Source: Phallus indusiatus (taxonomy: Eukaryota; Basidiomycota; Agaricomycetes; Phallales; Phallaceae). From it: a DNA stretch of 64,000 nucleotides. Shown here piece by piece: positions 35,418-48,300 of the stretch (position 1 is its first letter; each line of letters begins with the position of its first letter). The translations under genes were made by a program, and so were the position numbers. Below the pieces are notes generated by a model that ran no database searches, had not been told where the DNA came from, and worked only from the letters and a program-made list of their open reading frames with translations. The stretch lies in NCBI GenBank assembly GCA_027605045.1, contig JAQFWX010000008.1, forward strand, positions 434,001 to 498,000, given 5' to 3'.

Positions 35418-37039
35418 CTCGGCTTTGAATACGTGTTAACGTAGTGTAGCTGAAATGACCTCTTGGTCTGTGAGAGGAGAAATGCTTAAATAGAGATGGT
35501 GGTGGTGTTACATAAAGGAAGGAAAGGAAAGAGAATACAAGAAATAAATAAATCAAGGATGCTGGAGCATTGGGCCGTCTCGGATGAGCCAAAGCTGAAA
35601 TGAGCGTCTAATTATTTTTTGACGTCGCGAGACTGCGTTTGCAGCTCAGCTTTATGCGGGTACGTTCCTTGAAGCCCGGATCCCAAGACTCTGAACCCTG
35701 AGGTGCGAATTTCGGAACTGGAATCATTTAAATCAATCAATCAATTGTTCAAGTCTTTTGTTGACTGGCTCCAAACGTGCTTAAAGCTCCATATTTCCAA
35801 GAAATTCAATTTCCCAAGCTTTGCTCGAAAATATGGAAAAGATCGCTTACCTAATTTTATAAGCCGTGAGAAGCCAATGTTTTTCCGCATCCGTCGTGTG
35901 CCAGGGCGTGTGTGGGCGCATATCCGGATGATGGGAAGTGCGGATTTCAAGGATTCGAACAACGCGAAAGTGATCTATCGCGAAGTTCGGATTTTCTTGT
36001 GGCGTATACATATAGTTTGGTCGAATATGGACATTGAAATGGTGTTTCTTCACTTCTATCGAAAGTCTGTCAACTTGAGGGTCTAAATTTCCCATATGGC
36101 TTTCATCGATTCACGAACGGTTGTGATGGTCAACCAACCCAATAGCTGGATAGAAGGGCTATACCTTTTTGTCTTCATTTCAAATTCAAAAAGATGGACA
36201 GATTAGGGTTGGTCCTCATGTTCGCCAATGGTCGATATTAGATCAACGTGTCTAAAACGAACTCGCGAAAGTACCCTCTATCGGAAAATCAATGTGGAAT
36301 TGAAGGGGATTTGAGGAGGAGCATGACACGTATTGGTCTAGCCGTGGAAAGGCTAGAATGAACAGTGAATGGTTTGGCAAAAGAAGTTGCCAGGTCTAAG
36401 TGGTGGCACTTCCTGAGGCTCTAAAGTCTTAAGAATCCAACCCTCGGATGCAGTCAGTCCCGGTAGTCCAACACTGCAGACTAATTACGTTTAAACGATC
36501 GGCTTAAACTGAGCTCGGGTCATCTTTCACGAAACGACGGTAAACACGTTCCGAAGAACTATGGGAAAATGTGTGGTATTCTCATATCCTTTTTCTTTTA
36601 CGCCGATTGGGCTAAATAGGCTGCGTGCGCCGTGCTTTGAAAAACTCACGTATACGTTGACGACATTAAAGCTTCTTGGAAGCATCAATGGGAAAGCCTG
36701 GTATAATTCGGACGATGTGCATGTTTTGATGACCAGCCAGGCTGTGCAAAGGGATAATTAATATTATTATTATATATATCGTTCCGGATTACAATTGCTA
36801 GTTCTTATGAGAACTAAATACCTAATATCATCTCCATTAGATCCGCTAGTAGAGTGACAAAGCTCCATGTAGTTGGACCTTGACACTACTAGTCTTGACT
36901 TTGGCTTCATTCATCGTACCGTCACTGCTATCCCTCAAACATCGTGAATACGTTTCGCTGCTGTTGAGTGATTACACCAGATTAGTAAAAGATAATTAAT
37001 TACACCAACAGGGTTATATAACCCCAAAAGGGCCGAGAG
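35418..37039. other. Gene-poor stretch before the kinase pseudogene
   Basis: About 1.6 kb. An open frame at 35703-36086 (+) and an overlapping one on the other strand show no recognisable product. An AT run lies at 36757-36779. No feature is otherwise supported. Confidence 0.45.
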
Positions 37040-39145
37040 TCAAAAGTCGCATGCTGCAAGACTGATCGTGCAGGATTTCCTCCGTTCGCCACCGGGTACG
37101 AAGGAATCGAATATGACGTCCGAATGATCCCACCCACTGCTTTCGTCATTATCATTATCGAAAACGTTTTCCCGCGCACGCCTATCAGAGATCTGCAGGT
37201 ACTCTTGAAGCCATCCATTTCGTCCTTCCCATGTTATCTCTGACGGTTGGAAGACGTCTGAAGCGGTGAGTGGAAGTACAACTCCAAAAACACTTTGAAG
37301 GTAATCCTTTTTGTTTGATTTGATTTTTTTGGTCTCGGCACCGTCCGTGGTTTCTATAGGTTGCTTGAACTCCAGTTTAGGTCGTACTTTAGAAAGCTCC
37401 ATATTGAGAGCCTCGAGAGTTGCGACATTTTGAAGACGCCACTGGATCATAGCAGATTCTGGAATAGGCTGCAGAAAATTACGATCAGATGAATCATAAA
37501 TGAGGGAGTGAATAAAGAGACATACAGGCTGGAGATACGGATCAATAGATACAGCAAATGTCATACATGTCCTGTAGACGTAAGTGTTCTTGGCCGTCCA
37601 AGCGGGTCGTACTAGGGGAGTACTGGGATCAGTCGTCGAGTCTTCTGTTAAAGGTATGAATCTCCCTTCTACACTCGCGGGTAACGTATCTCGCCTCATA
37701 AGAGGATAAACTGAGATTTCGACCCCTTTCCTCCCCTTCCTCACGACAACATCCCTCGTAACTGATACAACAATCCCCGATCTATATTCAGTCTTCCAAT
37801 CTTGTCCGTCCAGAGAAGAAGGCTGCCAGAAGCTAGAATCTATCTGGACACTATTCTCTCGCCCAACGAATTGAAGACTTGGCACCAGAAGGACTTTCAG
37901 TTTGACAAAGTCGCCAGGTTCAAGCGACGAAAGGAAGCTGGCGGTCGCTTCCGGAATTTCTGGAAGCTCGGGCCGCTCGATAACTAAAGGAGGAGCATAG
38001 TCTGGACCAATGAAAATGTTGAGTACTGACAGACAATCTGATAGGATTAAAAAATGTAACATGCCACCTTCTGCGCTCCCGCTTTCAGGCCAATGGACCG
38101 GTAAACCCTTTGTGTAACCTCCTCTCTCAATGTCCCTTTCAAAAGCTTCCATAATCATTTTATAATCAGGCTCTTCATCGAACTTAAGCCCTCGCGCATG
38201 AGCGAGCAAAGTCTGAAAAGATGCTGGAAGACCAGCGCATAGTTGTTCAGGTGTCTACGAACGTTTCTTCTCCCTAACTCTGTCTTCATATTGCTTGCGG
38301 CTCCCACCAGCGATTTTTTCCCATGGTAGGCCCCGAAGACAATCAATGAGAGTGTATGCGAGACATTCAATATCGTCGCGACGCGTTTGAGCTGCCAGTG
38401 GCGGAAAAAGAATGTCAGAGAGAGCTATAACACTGAGCGAGCGTATTTTGTACTTGCCAAATCCAAGATGAGTATTAAGACTCGCATAATGGACTGTTCC
38501 CATCACGGGCTTTCCTTCAATAACAGGCATGTGAACCTTAGTGGCGGGATTTCTGTACCGCCTGGCTAGACCAAAGTCGACTAGAAAGGCTCTTTGCTCG
38601 TCGCCTTTTCAGCCTTGAAGAATATTCCCGGGTTTAATATCTCTATGCACAAAGTCCTTTGAATGGATGTCTTGAATAATGGGAATCTGAACGAAAGAAT
38701 GAGCGAGAATTGTCAAAGGAGGCTACTTGAGTGAGCTACGCACAATGAGAGTCGCCAGAGTCAATACCGTTTTGATAGTAACCCTACTCTCTCTCCTTCT
38801 CCCGCGAAGCGTCTGGAAATCTTTGCCCAAAAGATCAAGGACTAATACATCGGATGATTCCTCTCTGTGATAGCCGTGGTCAATCACGTTGGGTTACACA
38901 AGGAATCGGTGCAAGGGTACGCAAGACATTGGCTTCATGCTCCGAAGAACGCCTTGGACGCTTCTTCAGAACTCTCATGAGCTTGAGTGCGTATTCACCC
39001 TTGTCGCTCTTTACTCGATAAACCAATCTTGTTGGTCACCCTTCGTTCATCTAATCAAGTCTCGCTAGACACAATTTATCTCACCAGTAGCTCCCGAGCC
39101 AAGACTCTCTATGATCTCGTATTTGCCTAATATGGGTGGACGCAT
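37040..39145 (-). pseudogene. Inverted pseudogene copy of the CK1-like kinase
   Basis: The whole kinase plus C-terminal domain of the gene at 19907 is present in inverted orientation, including matching introns and about 200 bases of upstream sequence (to about 39345). It is broken by a TGA at 38609-38611 (Trp codon in ILQGWKGD of the intact copy), a TAG at 38255-38257 (Trp of KRSWTPERL) and a one-base insertion near 38890 in the segment before NVIDHG. The C-terminal part is still a long open frame (37040-38209), so decay is recent or that part is still under constraint. The end ACDF is shorter than in the first copy. Confidence 0.88.
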
Positions 39146-39406
39146 CAAGGACGCATTATATCCAGAAATTGCTAATCTCGTAGCGATGGAGTGCTCGCGC
39201 TTCATAGCAAGTGCGATTGAAGTGCGCTGTCCTTTTAAATTGAGCTTGAAGCGTTTCAATTTTTGAACTTGAAGTTCGAGTTGGCTGCGTCCCGAATTCA
39301 GTCGAAAATGCCGAGACGGCATTGGCACCACCGTCCTGTATTTAAGTAAAGCAGCGGGCGCTAGGAGCTATTCACCCCCTTCGGGTTCCCTCCCGTAGGA
39401 CATAAG

Positions 39407-39905
39407 TAGGCCCACACCGCCCAGCACTTAAAGAATCAGATGACGGAGCACCAAGTGGCTCCATCTTCAACTGGCAGTTCCCAGCGCAAAGTCAGAAGGT
39501 TAATGAAACAGGTAAACTATTTTACACCCCACCTACCAATGATGACAACAATTCCTATGCTGACAGCCACATTGGGCAAAATCAGGTTATTCGTTATCAA
39601 ACTTTGGTAGCTACATTAGAGCCAGACAAATACAAGTGGTTTCTTCCAATCGACCCGGCCGTGAAGGAATCAATTCATGAAGTAGCCCCGGCTTCAGCTG
39701 TGGGATCGGGCTTCGCGGATCGGGCGCGAAGCCCCTACCACAATGGGTAGGCCTTAAGGACTGAAGGTCTCAACAACGACCGTCGTATGTCCTCAGCAAC
39801 GTTGTCTGCCAACAATAGATGACCCCTTTTCAGAGACACGTTTGGAAGTATTTCTCTTGAAACTTACCAAGGACGCCGTTATTATTGCTCTAGCCCCCGA
39901 CTGAA
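39407..39905 (+). pseudogene. Relic gene A, unrecognised
   Basis: An open stretch of about 115 codons (39407-39750) reads ..NWQFPAQSQKVNETGKLFYT..YKWFLPIDPAVKESIHEV... It has no ATG at a sensible place. A GTATGT..AATAG intron-like segment follows at about 39786-39818, then a short frame ending at 39903. The same layout recurs 0.6 kb further on (40035-40555), so this is one of two diverged copies of an unknown gene. Confidence 0.5.
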
Positions 39906-40034
39906 GAACCCCGGTCATTGATGCCTTATAAACGTGCTTTTTTTAACCCCGTCATTTCTCACTTGAAAATTTCTGTTAATTTCTACAACCCTAGTTCTTA
40001 TGAAAGATAAACATCTACGGTGTATGCGCGTGGC

Positions 40035-40555
40035 CAATTAATCTTCACTGATATCCCATCGACTAATGCCGACAACCTACCAATTACCCAAACTATATTG
40101 GGAAAAATTGGACCTCATGTTATACGGTTATAATTATGATGGCTGTCAATGTGACTCTTGTGTGTTTGGTATGTCCCCTTGACTTATACACCACGCATGT
40201 CTTTCATTTGTCAACTCACAGGTTATATGCTGTCTGTTGTCAACATTCGGTAATGCGTGATCCCTTGCAAACACAGCGCTAGACTCAGCCAACTATCATT
40301 GGTTCACCTGGCAGTCAAAGAGTCTATTCACGAAGTGGTACCAGCTTCAGTTGCGGGAGCGCATTCCGCAATGGGTGAATTCAAAAATTAAAAGACAAGC
40401 TGAGCACTCCGACGCAAACCATAGTATGTTCCCAGTAACATTGTTTACCAACAATAAATGACCCGTCTCCAGACAAGTTATTTCGGAAGTATTTCTCCTG
40501 AAGATCTGAAACGTGTTGAGGACGCCCTGGTCACTGCTCATGCCGCTGTCTAAAG
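40035..40555 (+). pseudogene. Relic gene B, unrecognised, related to relic A
   Basis: It shares with relic A the segment AVKESIHEVVPAS (about 40312-40350), the intron-like GTATGTTCCCAG..AACAATAA and the following ATGACCC. It ends SPEDLKRVEDALVTAHAAV at 40552. Frame changes and stops interrupt it, and an extra intron-like segment lies at 40170-40221. Family unknown. Confidence 0.5.
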
Positions 40556-40924
40556 TCCATTACTATGGTGTCCCAAGATGCCTTATAATAATTGCTTGTT
40601 TTCTTTCCACTTCGTTTATTGTCACAATCTTAGACACACGCTTTCCTCTAGTGTCTTTTCCCACTTAGACCTTTATATATATATATATATGGTGGGAGAT
40701 GCCGGTTGAGCGGGAAATACCTAATACCCAATAGCTTTCTACTTCTTTTCTCTTCATATTAAATTCGAAGAACACAGTTTGATTATACGCATGCATATTC
40801 TATTTTTATCAGAACAGAGAAACGCTCGGAAATTCTGAAGGAAATGGTGTATCATTGGCAGAGCTTAGCAAGCGAAATTAAGTAATCGATGCGTAACATC
40901 AAACATGCTCTTTAACCAAATGTC

Positions 40925-43078
40925 ATGCGGATACTGACTTGGAATATTGTAAGCTTTACGAACCCTCTTATCGGGCACTCGCATGCTCACGAAATTATAG
41001 AATGGAATTAGAACTTTACCTCAATACCACCCGTATGTACATGATGTTACTCGTCTTACCATTGACTCGGAGCGTGACGCTCATTCTTTTGAAGATGGAA
41101 TTCTTTGAAAACTTCAGATGCTATCCTAGATGAACTTAAAGCCGATATAATATGTTTTCAAGGTCTGTTTTCGGGTTTGTTTTCCCCTAGACCTGTCATT
41201 GTCTGAAAGGGACATCACTACCTCGACATAGAGATGAAAACGCAACGCAACACATTGCCAAAATGCTTTCCACTTCCCAAGAAATACGAGTCATTTTTGT
41301 CTTTCCCACTTAATAAAGGTGGATATAGCGGTGTCGCGGTTTATACAAAAACTCGTTCTGCCGCGCCTCTAAAAGCTGAAGAAGGTTTGACCGGAAAGCT
41401 ACAACCAAAACCGCCGTTGGATGCCACTGAACGAATATCACCATCTTACCCCTTGCTCAGCGATCTATCCATCTACCCCGAAGATGACGGATCTAAACTA
41501 TCCAGCTTGATGGACTTGGATTCCGAAGGTCGAGCTCTCATACTGGATCTCGGTCTATTCGTTCTTATAAACGTGTATTGTCCGGCGGAAACATCAGAGA
41601 CGCGTCTTCCGTACAAGATGAACTTTCATCTACTTCTACAGGAAAGAGTCCGCAAGTTGGTTGAAGAAAATAGAGAGGTTATGATCGTAGGAGATATCAA
41701 TGTCGCCGCTGCACCAATTGATCATTGCGACGGAAACCTTCCGAGTAATTTTACAACATTCTGGGATAGACCACCACGTGCTTGGTTTAAAAACTGGTTG
41801 TTTCCTCTTGGACCTATGGTTGACATTGTCCGGAAATCGTGGCCCGATAGAAAGGGAATGTACACATGTAGGTTGTGCAGAACTGGTTGAATATGTTTCA
41901 GGTCTTAAAAAGATGTGTCATGTGTTATAGGCTGGAATACTCGAATATCCGCACGGGATGTGAATTACGGCAGTAGAGTGGACTACATTCTTGTAACAGA
42001 GGGTCTTCTTCCATGGGTACGAGGTGGTGATATTCAGCCCTCCATAAAAGGCTCGGACCATTGTCCGGTTTTTGTTGATCTATACGATGAAATTCGTTTG
42101 GAATCTGGTGAAACTCTTACTCTAAAAGACGCAATGGAGTATGAAGCAGCAAAAGGACGTACACCACGCATTGCAGCTAGATTTTGGGATGAGTACAAAC
42201 AAAAAATATTGTCATCTTTCTTCCTGTCGAAAAGGAAGAACGAGTATCCATCTTCTTCTGGGTCCAGTCCATCGACTACTCCGCCGGAGGATGTTCAGCG
42301 AACTCTCGCGACGAAGGTAGAAACTACTATAGAAATTGAAACGATGGATCCGGTTCAAGTATCGTCTCAAGAATACCCATCATTACCTTCTTCAGGTTCT
42401 GTCTCCACGCTAGCAAACTCTCAGACGACGACAACCGTAAAACCACATCACAAGAGGAGCCGCGGCGACCAAAAAGACGGAGTCAAACACAAGAAGCAAA
42501 AGATAAACCAAGCGAAAATCTCATCGTTCTTTATGAAGGACTCGGACGGAAAGTCGCCCTCATTATCGTCGTCAGTGCATTCCTCCAAGGTTGAAAACGA
42601 GGTTATTGACATTGACGAAGCTGAACTGTCCAAGCGTCAGATTGAAGGAGACCGTTTATTGGCTCTGCAGTTGTCGCAACTGGAAGAAAATCTTGATACC
42701 GCTGTTGTGGAATATGCCAGTACCCCTTCTTCGGCGCCGTCGAATTCACAAAGTAAGGCTGCGTGGAGCGATATGCTTGCACCAATTCAACCTCCCAAAT
42801 GTGATGTGCACAACGAGCCTTGTAAGGAATGGACTGTGAATAAACCAGGACCGAATAAAGGCAAAACATTTTTTCTCTGTTCGCGGTGCGAAATGTTCAC
42901 ATCCTCTTTTTAATTGTTTATCTAAATTTTTGTTAGGGCTGTAGGGCCAGGTTATGACAAAGGCAGGACAGAACGACTGAGAGAAGAAGTCGATACTCGG
43001 TACCGCTGCAACTATTTCAAGTGGTCAAGCGAGATTAGAAGAGAAAACCAAAAAACAAATGTAAAGCTGAAGCTATAA
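40925..43078 (+). CDS. APN2: AP endonuclease 2 (Apn2/Ape2)
   Basis: This base-excision repair enzyme cuts at abasic sites and trims 3' blocked ends. It starts MRILTWNINGIRTLPQYHPW after splicing two introns, with LDELKADIICFQE next. Exonuclease-phosphatase motifs are VMIVGDINVAAAPIDHCD, SRVDYILVT and IKGSDHCPVFVDL. A Ser/Thr-rich linker holds QAKISSFF, a PCNA-binding-like motif. The GRF zinc finger (CDVHNEPCKEW..FFLCSRAVGPGYDKG..RCNYFKW) is completed only by splicing the intron at about 42886-42937, giving the end KTNVKLKL at 43078. An unspliced frame would stop at 42913 inside the finger. The 3' end is duplicated in inverted orientation at 49437-49765. Confidence 0.93.
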
Positions 43079-43225
43079 CGACCGATTTTGCACAGCTGGT
43101 AATGTATTTCATTACGTATTGTACCATACAATTTGGGGAAACACAAGGAAGCTGTAATACCCGGGGGTCAAGTTGGTTAAGTCGACTGCCCCTTGGCGAT
43201 CATGAACGTACCACCATATTTACTC
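42877..43225 (+). repeat. Inverted duplicate arm 1: 3' end of APN2 and flank
   Basis: This stretch, from inside the last APN2 intron through the stop and about 150 bases beyond, matches the reverse complement of 49437-49765. Identity is high, with small indels. The match ends abruptly near 43225. Confidence 0.85.
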
Positions 43226-43379
43226 ATCCAAAACGTTATCATTTATGTGTACTCATAAAACCCGTTTGCAGTTTTTTCCAGCATTTAACTGCCGGTCGTC
43301 ACTGACGATCAAATGTTCACCTCTATTGAACTATATATCAATATACTATGTCGTCTGGGGCAAGTCTGGGGTCCTTTTT

Positions 43380-43900
43380 TCTTCAGGTGTCAATTGTGAC
43401 GGTGAAGAGGACTCGGCTGTGCTGTTCAAGCCAACTCTGCATTGAACGGACGACTCATTGTTTCTGGATCGGGTGAAGGACTAACACTATTGTCGCTGCG
43501 AAAACACGCGGTTTATATGGTTAGACTCTGGGAACGCGTGACATGGCGTTAATGAACTAGTTTCCTAGGAAGAAATTTTGGAAAGGGAGTACCCGTGCTA
43601 ACACCGTCTGAAAGAGGATATATGTTGGTATTTTATCTTATGTCGCAGTAGCACCAGAAAATGCATGAATCGGATGAGACTCTTGATGAATATAGTGTCG
43701 GTGTCTCGGAAGATGAAGTCGGAGACGGAGAAAATGATTGCAACGACGGTACGGTTGACGAAGATAGGGCGGCGGGTCTACTAGTACTAAGGCACAATAT
43801 GATACAGAAGGATACGAAGGGAACAGTGATAACTATGATGTTGGTAAGCTTGAAGTCGAACTCAAGTGTAATAAGATACCATATGTCATCGTTCTGTCTC
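43380..43900 (+). pseudogene. Decayed copy of the large unrecognised gene
   Basis: The bases correspond to the part of the gene at 45322-49101 that codes SWFLDRFRVGLALLSLQKHA through LTPSERGYMLEPHPM, GSDETLDEYS and the following Asp/Glu-rich stretch and intron start. Here they are on the opposite strand with stops, small deletions and no minisatellite. The 5' two thirds of the gene are missing. Together with arm 1 it forms the second copy of an inverted duplication. Confidence 0.8.
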
Positions 43901-45321
43901 CCTTTCTTTATGTTGTACGATCATGTGTTTTCAAAAAGTGAACGAGGTTTTGACGCCAAAAAATCTCAAAGTCATGAGAAAATGTCGAGAGGAATCAGCC
44001 ATTCTGATGGCAGGCTAAAACCATACAGCGACTCCTGGAGTGAATTCGAAGAGTCCTTGCCTTTGCCTTTGCCTTTGCCTTTGCCTTTGCCAGGTTTGTC
44101 GAATAATTTATTGATCTTTGTAAAAAAAATCTTCGTCATTCACCACGTTAGGTTGATCGAATAAATCATTTATTTTGCTGAGAAGGTCTCGGCAACTCTG
44201 ACTTTGGTTACCAATTACATTCTTGGTGTCCGGGTAGAAGGACCAGTTGTAGTATTCCTCCAGCTCGTTTATTGTCATGTTGCTAGAACACATCATATCG
44301 AATTTTAGAGCATATCCCACAATTCTAACGAAGGACCAACCTAGCAGTAATACTCCTACGAGATTCTGAAGGTTCTGAGCCGGATGTATTACGTTTGACT
44401 CTTTTCTTCTTCTTGCGTCCGGTATTGAAAGGTATTCCATGTAATTTTAGCCACTGCTCCAGCCGGCTTGGAACTTTCGGAGCTGCTGCTTGTGCTTGTG
44501 TATCTGTCTGCGAGACTTCAGGGTTGGTTATAATGCAGTTCGGGTATCACTGTGAGTGGCATTGTGGGCATTGTCGATAAAGGAAGGAAAAGTTGAGCTG
44601 AGAGGTATTATAAAGAACGTTTGTACGAAAAGAGAAAAAACCGTATTATAATAGAGAACTGAAGCTTTAAATACTATTCTCCCGCTGAGCTCAAAAAGAC
44701 CTCCTAAAAAATAACTCAGCGGCGAATTCAAGTCGTGTACTAGTAAACTAGCGCCTGACAAGACCAGCCTTTGTGTCCGCAAAAAATTCGGTGTTTAGTT
44801 GTTGTGCCGACGCAAATCGTTTGTGTATGTACTTCCGAAGCAATGTTATATACCAGCGAACCCGAACTGGATGCTGGAACGTGGCGCTGAAATCTGTCTC
44901 CAAGCCTTAACGCCGTTTGAACTAGCTGAGCGCTGAAGCGCTGAAAGTTGCAACCGTTTGCGTCCATGGACGTGTAACTACCACTTCATCAGCACGTTTA
45001 CATATTGAAATCTATCAGCTGTTAATCTTGGCGACAAATACTGGCGACATTTGTAGAACCTCGACACTCGTACCCGTACTAGTATGTATTTCATTCACGA
45101 ATAAATTCATTGCCCAGCCGCTGAAGACAATCGTTTCCGTGCTGTATTACATAGCAACGTGAAGAAATCACGCACGTATATGAATTCAATTATAATAATA
45201 TTTGAGAAAACAATGTTTTGAAGAAACAATAATTTCCAACTCAATGAATTAGTACTAGTTAGTTGCTCGACATCGCCGCGTTAAGATAGATTTTGCATAT
45301 TACGTTCAAATATAGATAAAT
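43901..45321. other. Unassigned stretch with a hexamer repeat
   Basis: Five to six ttgcct units stand at about 44058-44092. An open frame on the minus strand around 44370-44520 codes a Lys-rich segment (TGRKKKKRVKRNTSGSEP) with no usable start. It may be an exon of an unrecognised or broken gene, but I cannot build one. Confidence 0.4.
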
Positions 45322-48300
45322 TTACTTTTCCATGATAAAACCTTTTCTAAATCTTTCAGAGTTGATATCAGGAGCATCCACGAGGGTGAAGTCCGGCAAT
45401 CGTTTTAACCTGATTACGAACAAACACAATATCAGCATATGTCCTAACGAGGTCTGTAAGAATATAATATAACTCACCAAGCATCCAAGTATTCAGCCCT
45501 CTTCACCTCCTCAATAACAATGTCTATGTTGACCCAGGAAGTGATATGGGATAATTTTGTAAGACCCAAAATAAAATAAAATCTGTCAAGACTTCAAGCT
45601 TACCATCAACATCGTCATCACTGTTCGTCTCGCTTTCTTCGCTGCCATCTACGCCATCTTCCTCATCCTTACTATCTTTTTCATCTACGTCATCATTCTC
45701 GTCTTTCTGATTTTTTCCGGCTTTCTGATCCTTATGGCCTTCTTGATCTATGTCATCCATACCATCTTCCTCGTCCATGCGATCCTCTTCAACCATATCA
45801 CCTGCCTTATGTATACCAAGGCCATCGTTCACACCTATATGACCTTCTTCATTTATACCACCTTCCTCATTTATACCACCTTCCTCATTTATACCACCTT
45901 CCTCATTTATACCACCTTCCTCATTTATACCACCTTCCTCATTTATACCACCTTCCTCATTTATACCACCTTCCTCATTTATACCACCTTCCTCATTTAT
46001 ACCACCTTCCTCATTTATACCACCTTCCTCATTTATACCACCTTCCTCATTTATACCACCTTCCTCATTTATACCACCTTCCTCATTTATACCACCTTCC
46101 TCATTTATATCATCTTCCGCATATATACCATCCCCCGCATTTATATTATCTTCCTCATCCATGTAATCCTCTTCACCCGTACCGTCTTCACCAGAATCGT
46201 CACTTTCATTACCACTACCCTCTCCAACTTCCGAGACACTAGGACTATATTCATCCAGGGTTTCGTCCGATCCATGTATTTCCCGGTACAGTTGCGACAT
46301 AGGATGAGGTTCCAACATGTATCCTCTTTCAGATGGCGTTAGCACGGGCCCAAGGTATTCCCTTTCCAAAATCTCTTCCCAAGAAACTAGTTCGTTAGGC
46401 CATGTCACGCATTCCCAGAGTCCGGCCATATGGAATGCATGTTTTTGCAGCGACAATAGCGCTAGTCCTACACGGAACCGATCCAGAAACCATGAATCCG
46501 TCACCTTGGAAGATCCACTGACTGGCGGAAAAGAGATAGTGTCGACGATACATGAAATAAATGAGTATGTTTGAGATTTCTCATTCATACGAGGAATATG
46601 CGCCACGATGTTGACTTCTTTCGCGTCATAGATTATCCCGAATAGCATGAACCATGGCGGTAGGTCTTTGGTGGGAACAAGGCCTTGTTCAAACCGCAAT
46701 TGCCAATTGATGAGGTGGGTCTTCAAACTTGGTTCAATCGTTTTGGCCAGTTGACGCAATGCCTCCGGTATGTTCTTCGGTCGCAAGTGCGACGACGGAG
46801 GACATGCCAATTCATCAGGCCACGCGGCTGGGCCTTGAATGCCCACTACCAAAGCTGGATTCAGAATGGTTGCTCGGAGATTCACATCAGGCGTGAGTGG
46901 TGTCATTTCAATCGGAACAGTTTGAATGGGGTGTAGAAGCAGTGAAAAGTCGACTAGAGAAGGATTAGGGCTCAGGGTGGTCGGAAAGCGCAGCTCAGTA
47001 TCGCTGAAATAAACTTAGGATTATAATTCAAAAGTTGAATGAACATACTATTTCAGCCAACAGCCTGGTGTGCACATAAAAGGACTTGATATAGCCATTT
47101 TGGCGTCGAGTTCGTGAGCTAAATACTGGAACGTATCTTTGAAATGCTCTAAACAGTGAATGGTATCAGGACGGAGATTTTTCAGCGGGATCTCTTCATA
47201 GACATCACTTCGTTCTTTGCGCGCAGGTGTCGAGAGGTAAAAGTCGGGGGAGAATGACTTGGGATCCAAGTGTCGTGCTCGCAACTCTTCCTCTGTTAGT
47301 AGGATAAGACTTTCTTGTCGATGAGACACCCATGTTTGCAATATGAGCTTGGGCATAATTTGAAATAGATCCCAGGAGCCCAAACACAACTGTAGCAGTA
47401 ATTAAAAATGCGAAATCAGCGGATATAATTCAATACAACCTGAGCTTCTTTCAAAACGAGAGTTGCCGTTAACCATTCGCCAGGAAGAGGAATCTTCCCT
47501 AACTGAGAGTTCCAATTATTGATGAAGTCGAGAAGGAAATCTTTTTGAGAGCCGAGCACTTGCACTTGCAATTGGGAAATACCCTCGAAGAAAGACCAAG
47601 TAGATGTACAACCTTGTTCCCTATAACACAATAAACTCAGATAATGTTTAAGGACTGGGCGTCACTTACAAAAATGAATTCAAACCTGCCCGATGAATGC
47701 AATCCAATAGACATTGAGAGGCAGCCTCGTTTCGCGTAACGGCAACGGTATCGTCCAATCTGTGTTCTTGTTCATCGTGCTTGGGATCCTTCGGCAAATC
47801 AAACTGAAGGTTGTTTGGCGACATAACGGGGTGGTCCAGATGATCAAGTGCCTGACAAATCCTGTTTGTTTGTCGCTGGATTGCCAACAAAACAGCAATA
47901 TTATTTGTACGGTTCAAAACATTGCGCGAATAAAAGGGATCGAATTTAAAGGGGCTCATCGGAATGCAAATGAACTCCCATTTCGTTGGGGTACCACTGT
48001 CGTCGCACTCCAGGATTTTCGGCATGAATGTATAAATATCGATTTGAAGCGCGTCATAAACCAATCCGTGAATAAATAGCCATTCTGGAAGCGAAAATCT
48101 CTCCTAAAATAAAATCAGGCACTCAAATTGAGTTCATATACATGCATCTCACGTTAGACGTTTTCCGTCTTTCTTTCCAATCGGCAACCGTGCGGTCAAA
48201 TAACAACGTTAATGTTGGTTCGACGCTCGCTAGTAAAGGTAAAAGAGGCTCAGGAACTGGACCACCCTCAATTCTTCTATTTTGCAGGGCTGCTGCAGCC

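Noticed and set aside
35703..36086. 127-codon plus-strand open frame
   Set aside because: No recognisable protein, no introns or neighbours in support, and a similarly long frame on the opposite strand.
40672..40692. Dinucleotide TA run as a possible promoter or origin
   Set aside because: A simple microsatellite; nothing else around it supports a function.
45846..46115. Regular repeats resembling a CRISPR array
   Set aside because: Units are contiguous 18-mers without spacers and code in frame; eukaryotic context.
45734..46342. 202-codon plus-strand open frame rich in FLIYTT repeats
   Set aside because: It is the antisense shadow of the 18-base minisatellite in the minus-strand gene, open only because the repeat unit has no stop in that frame.
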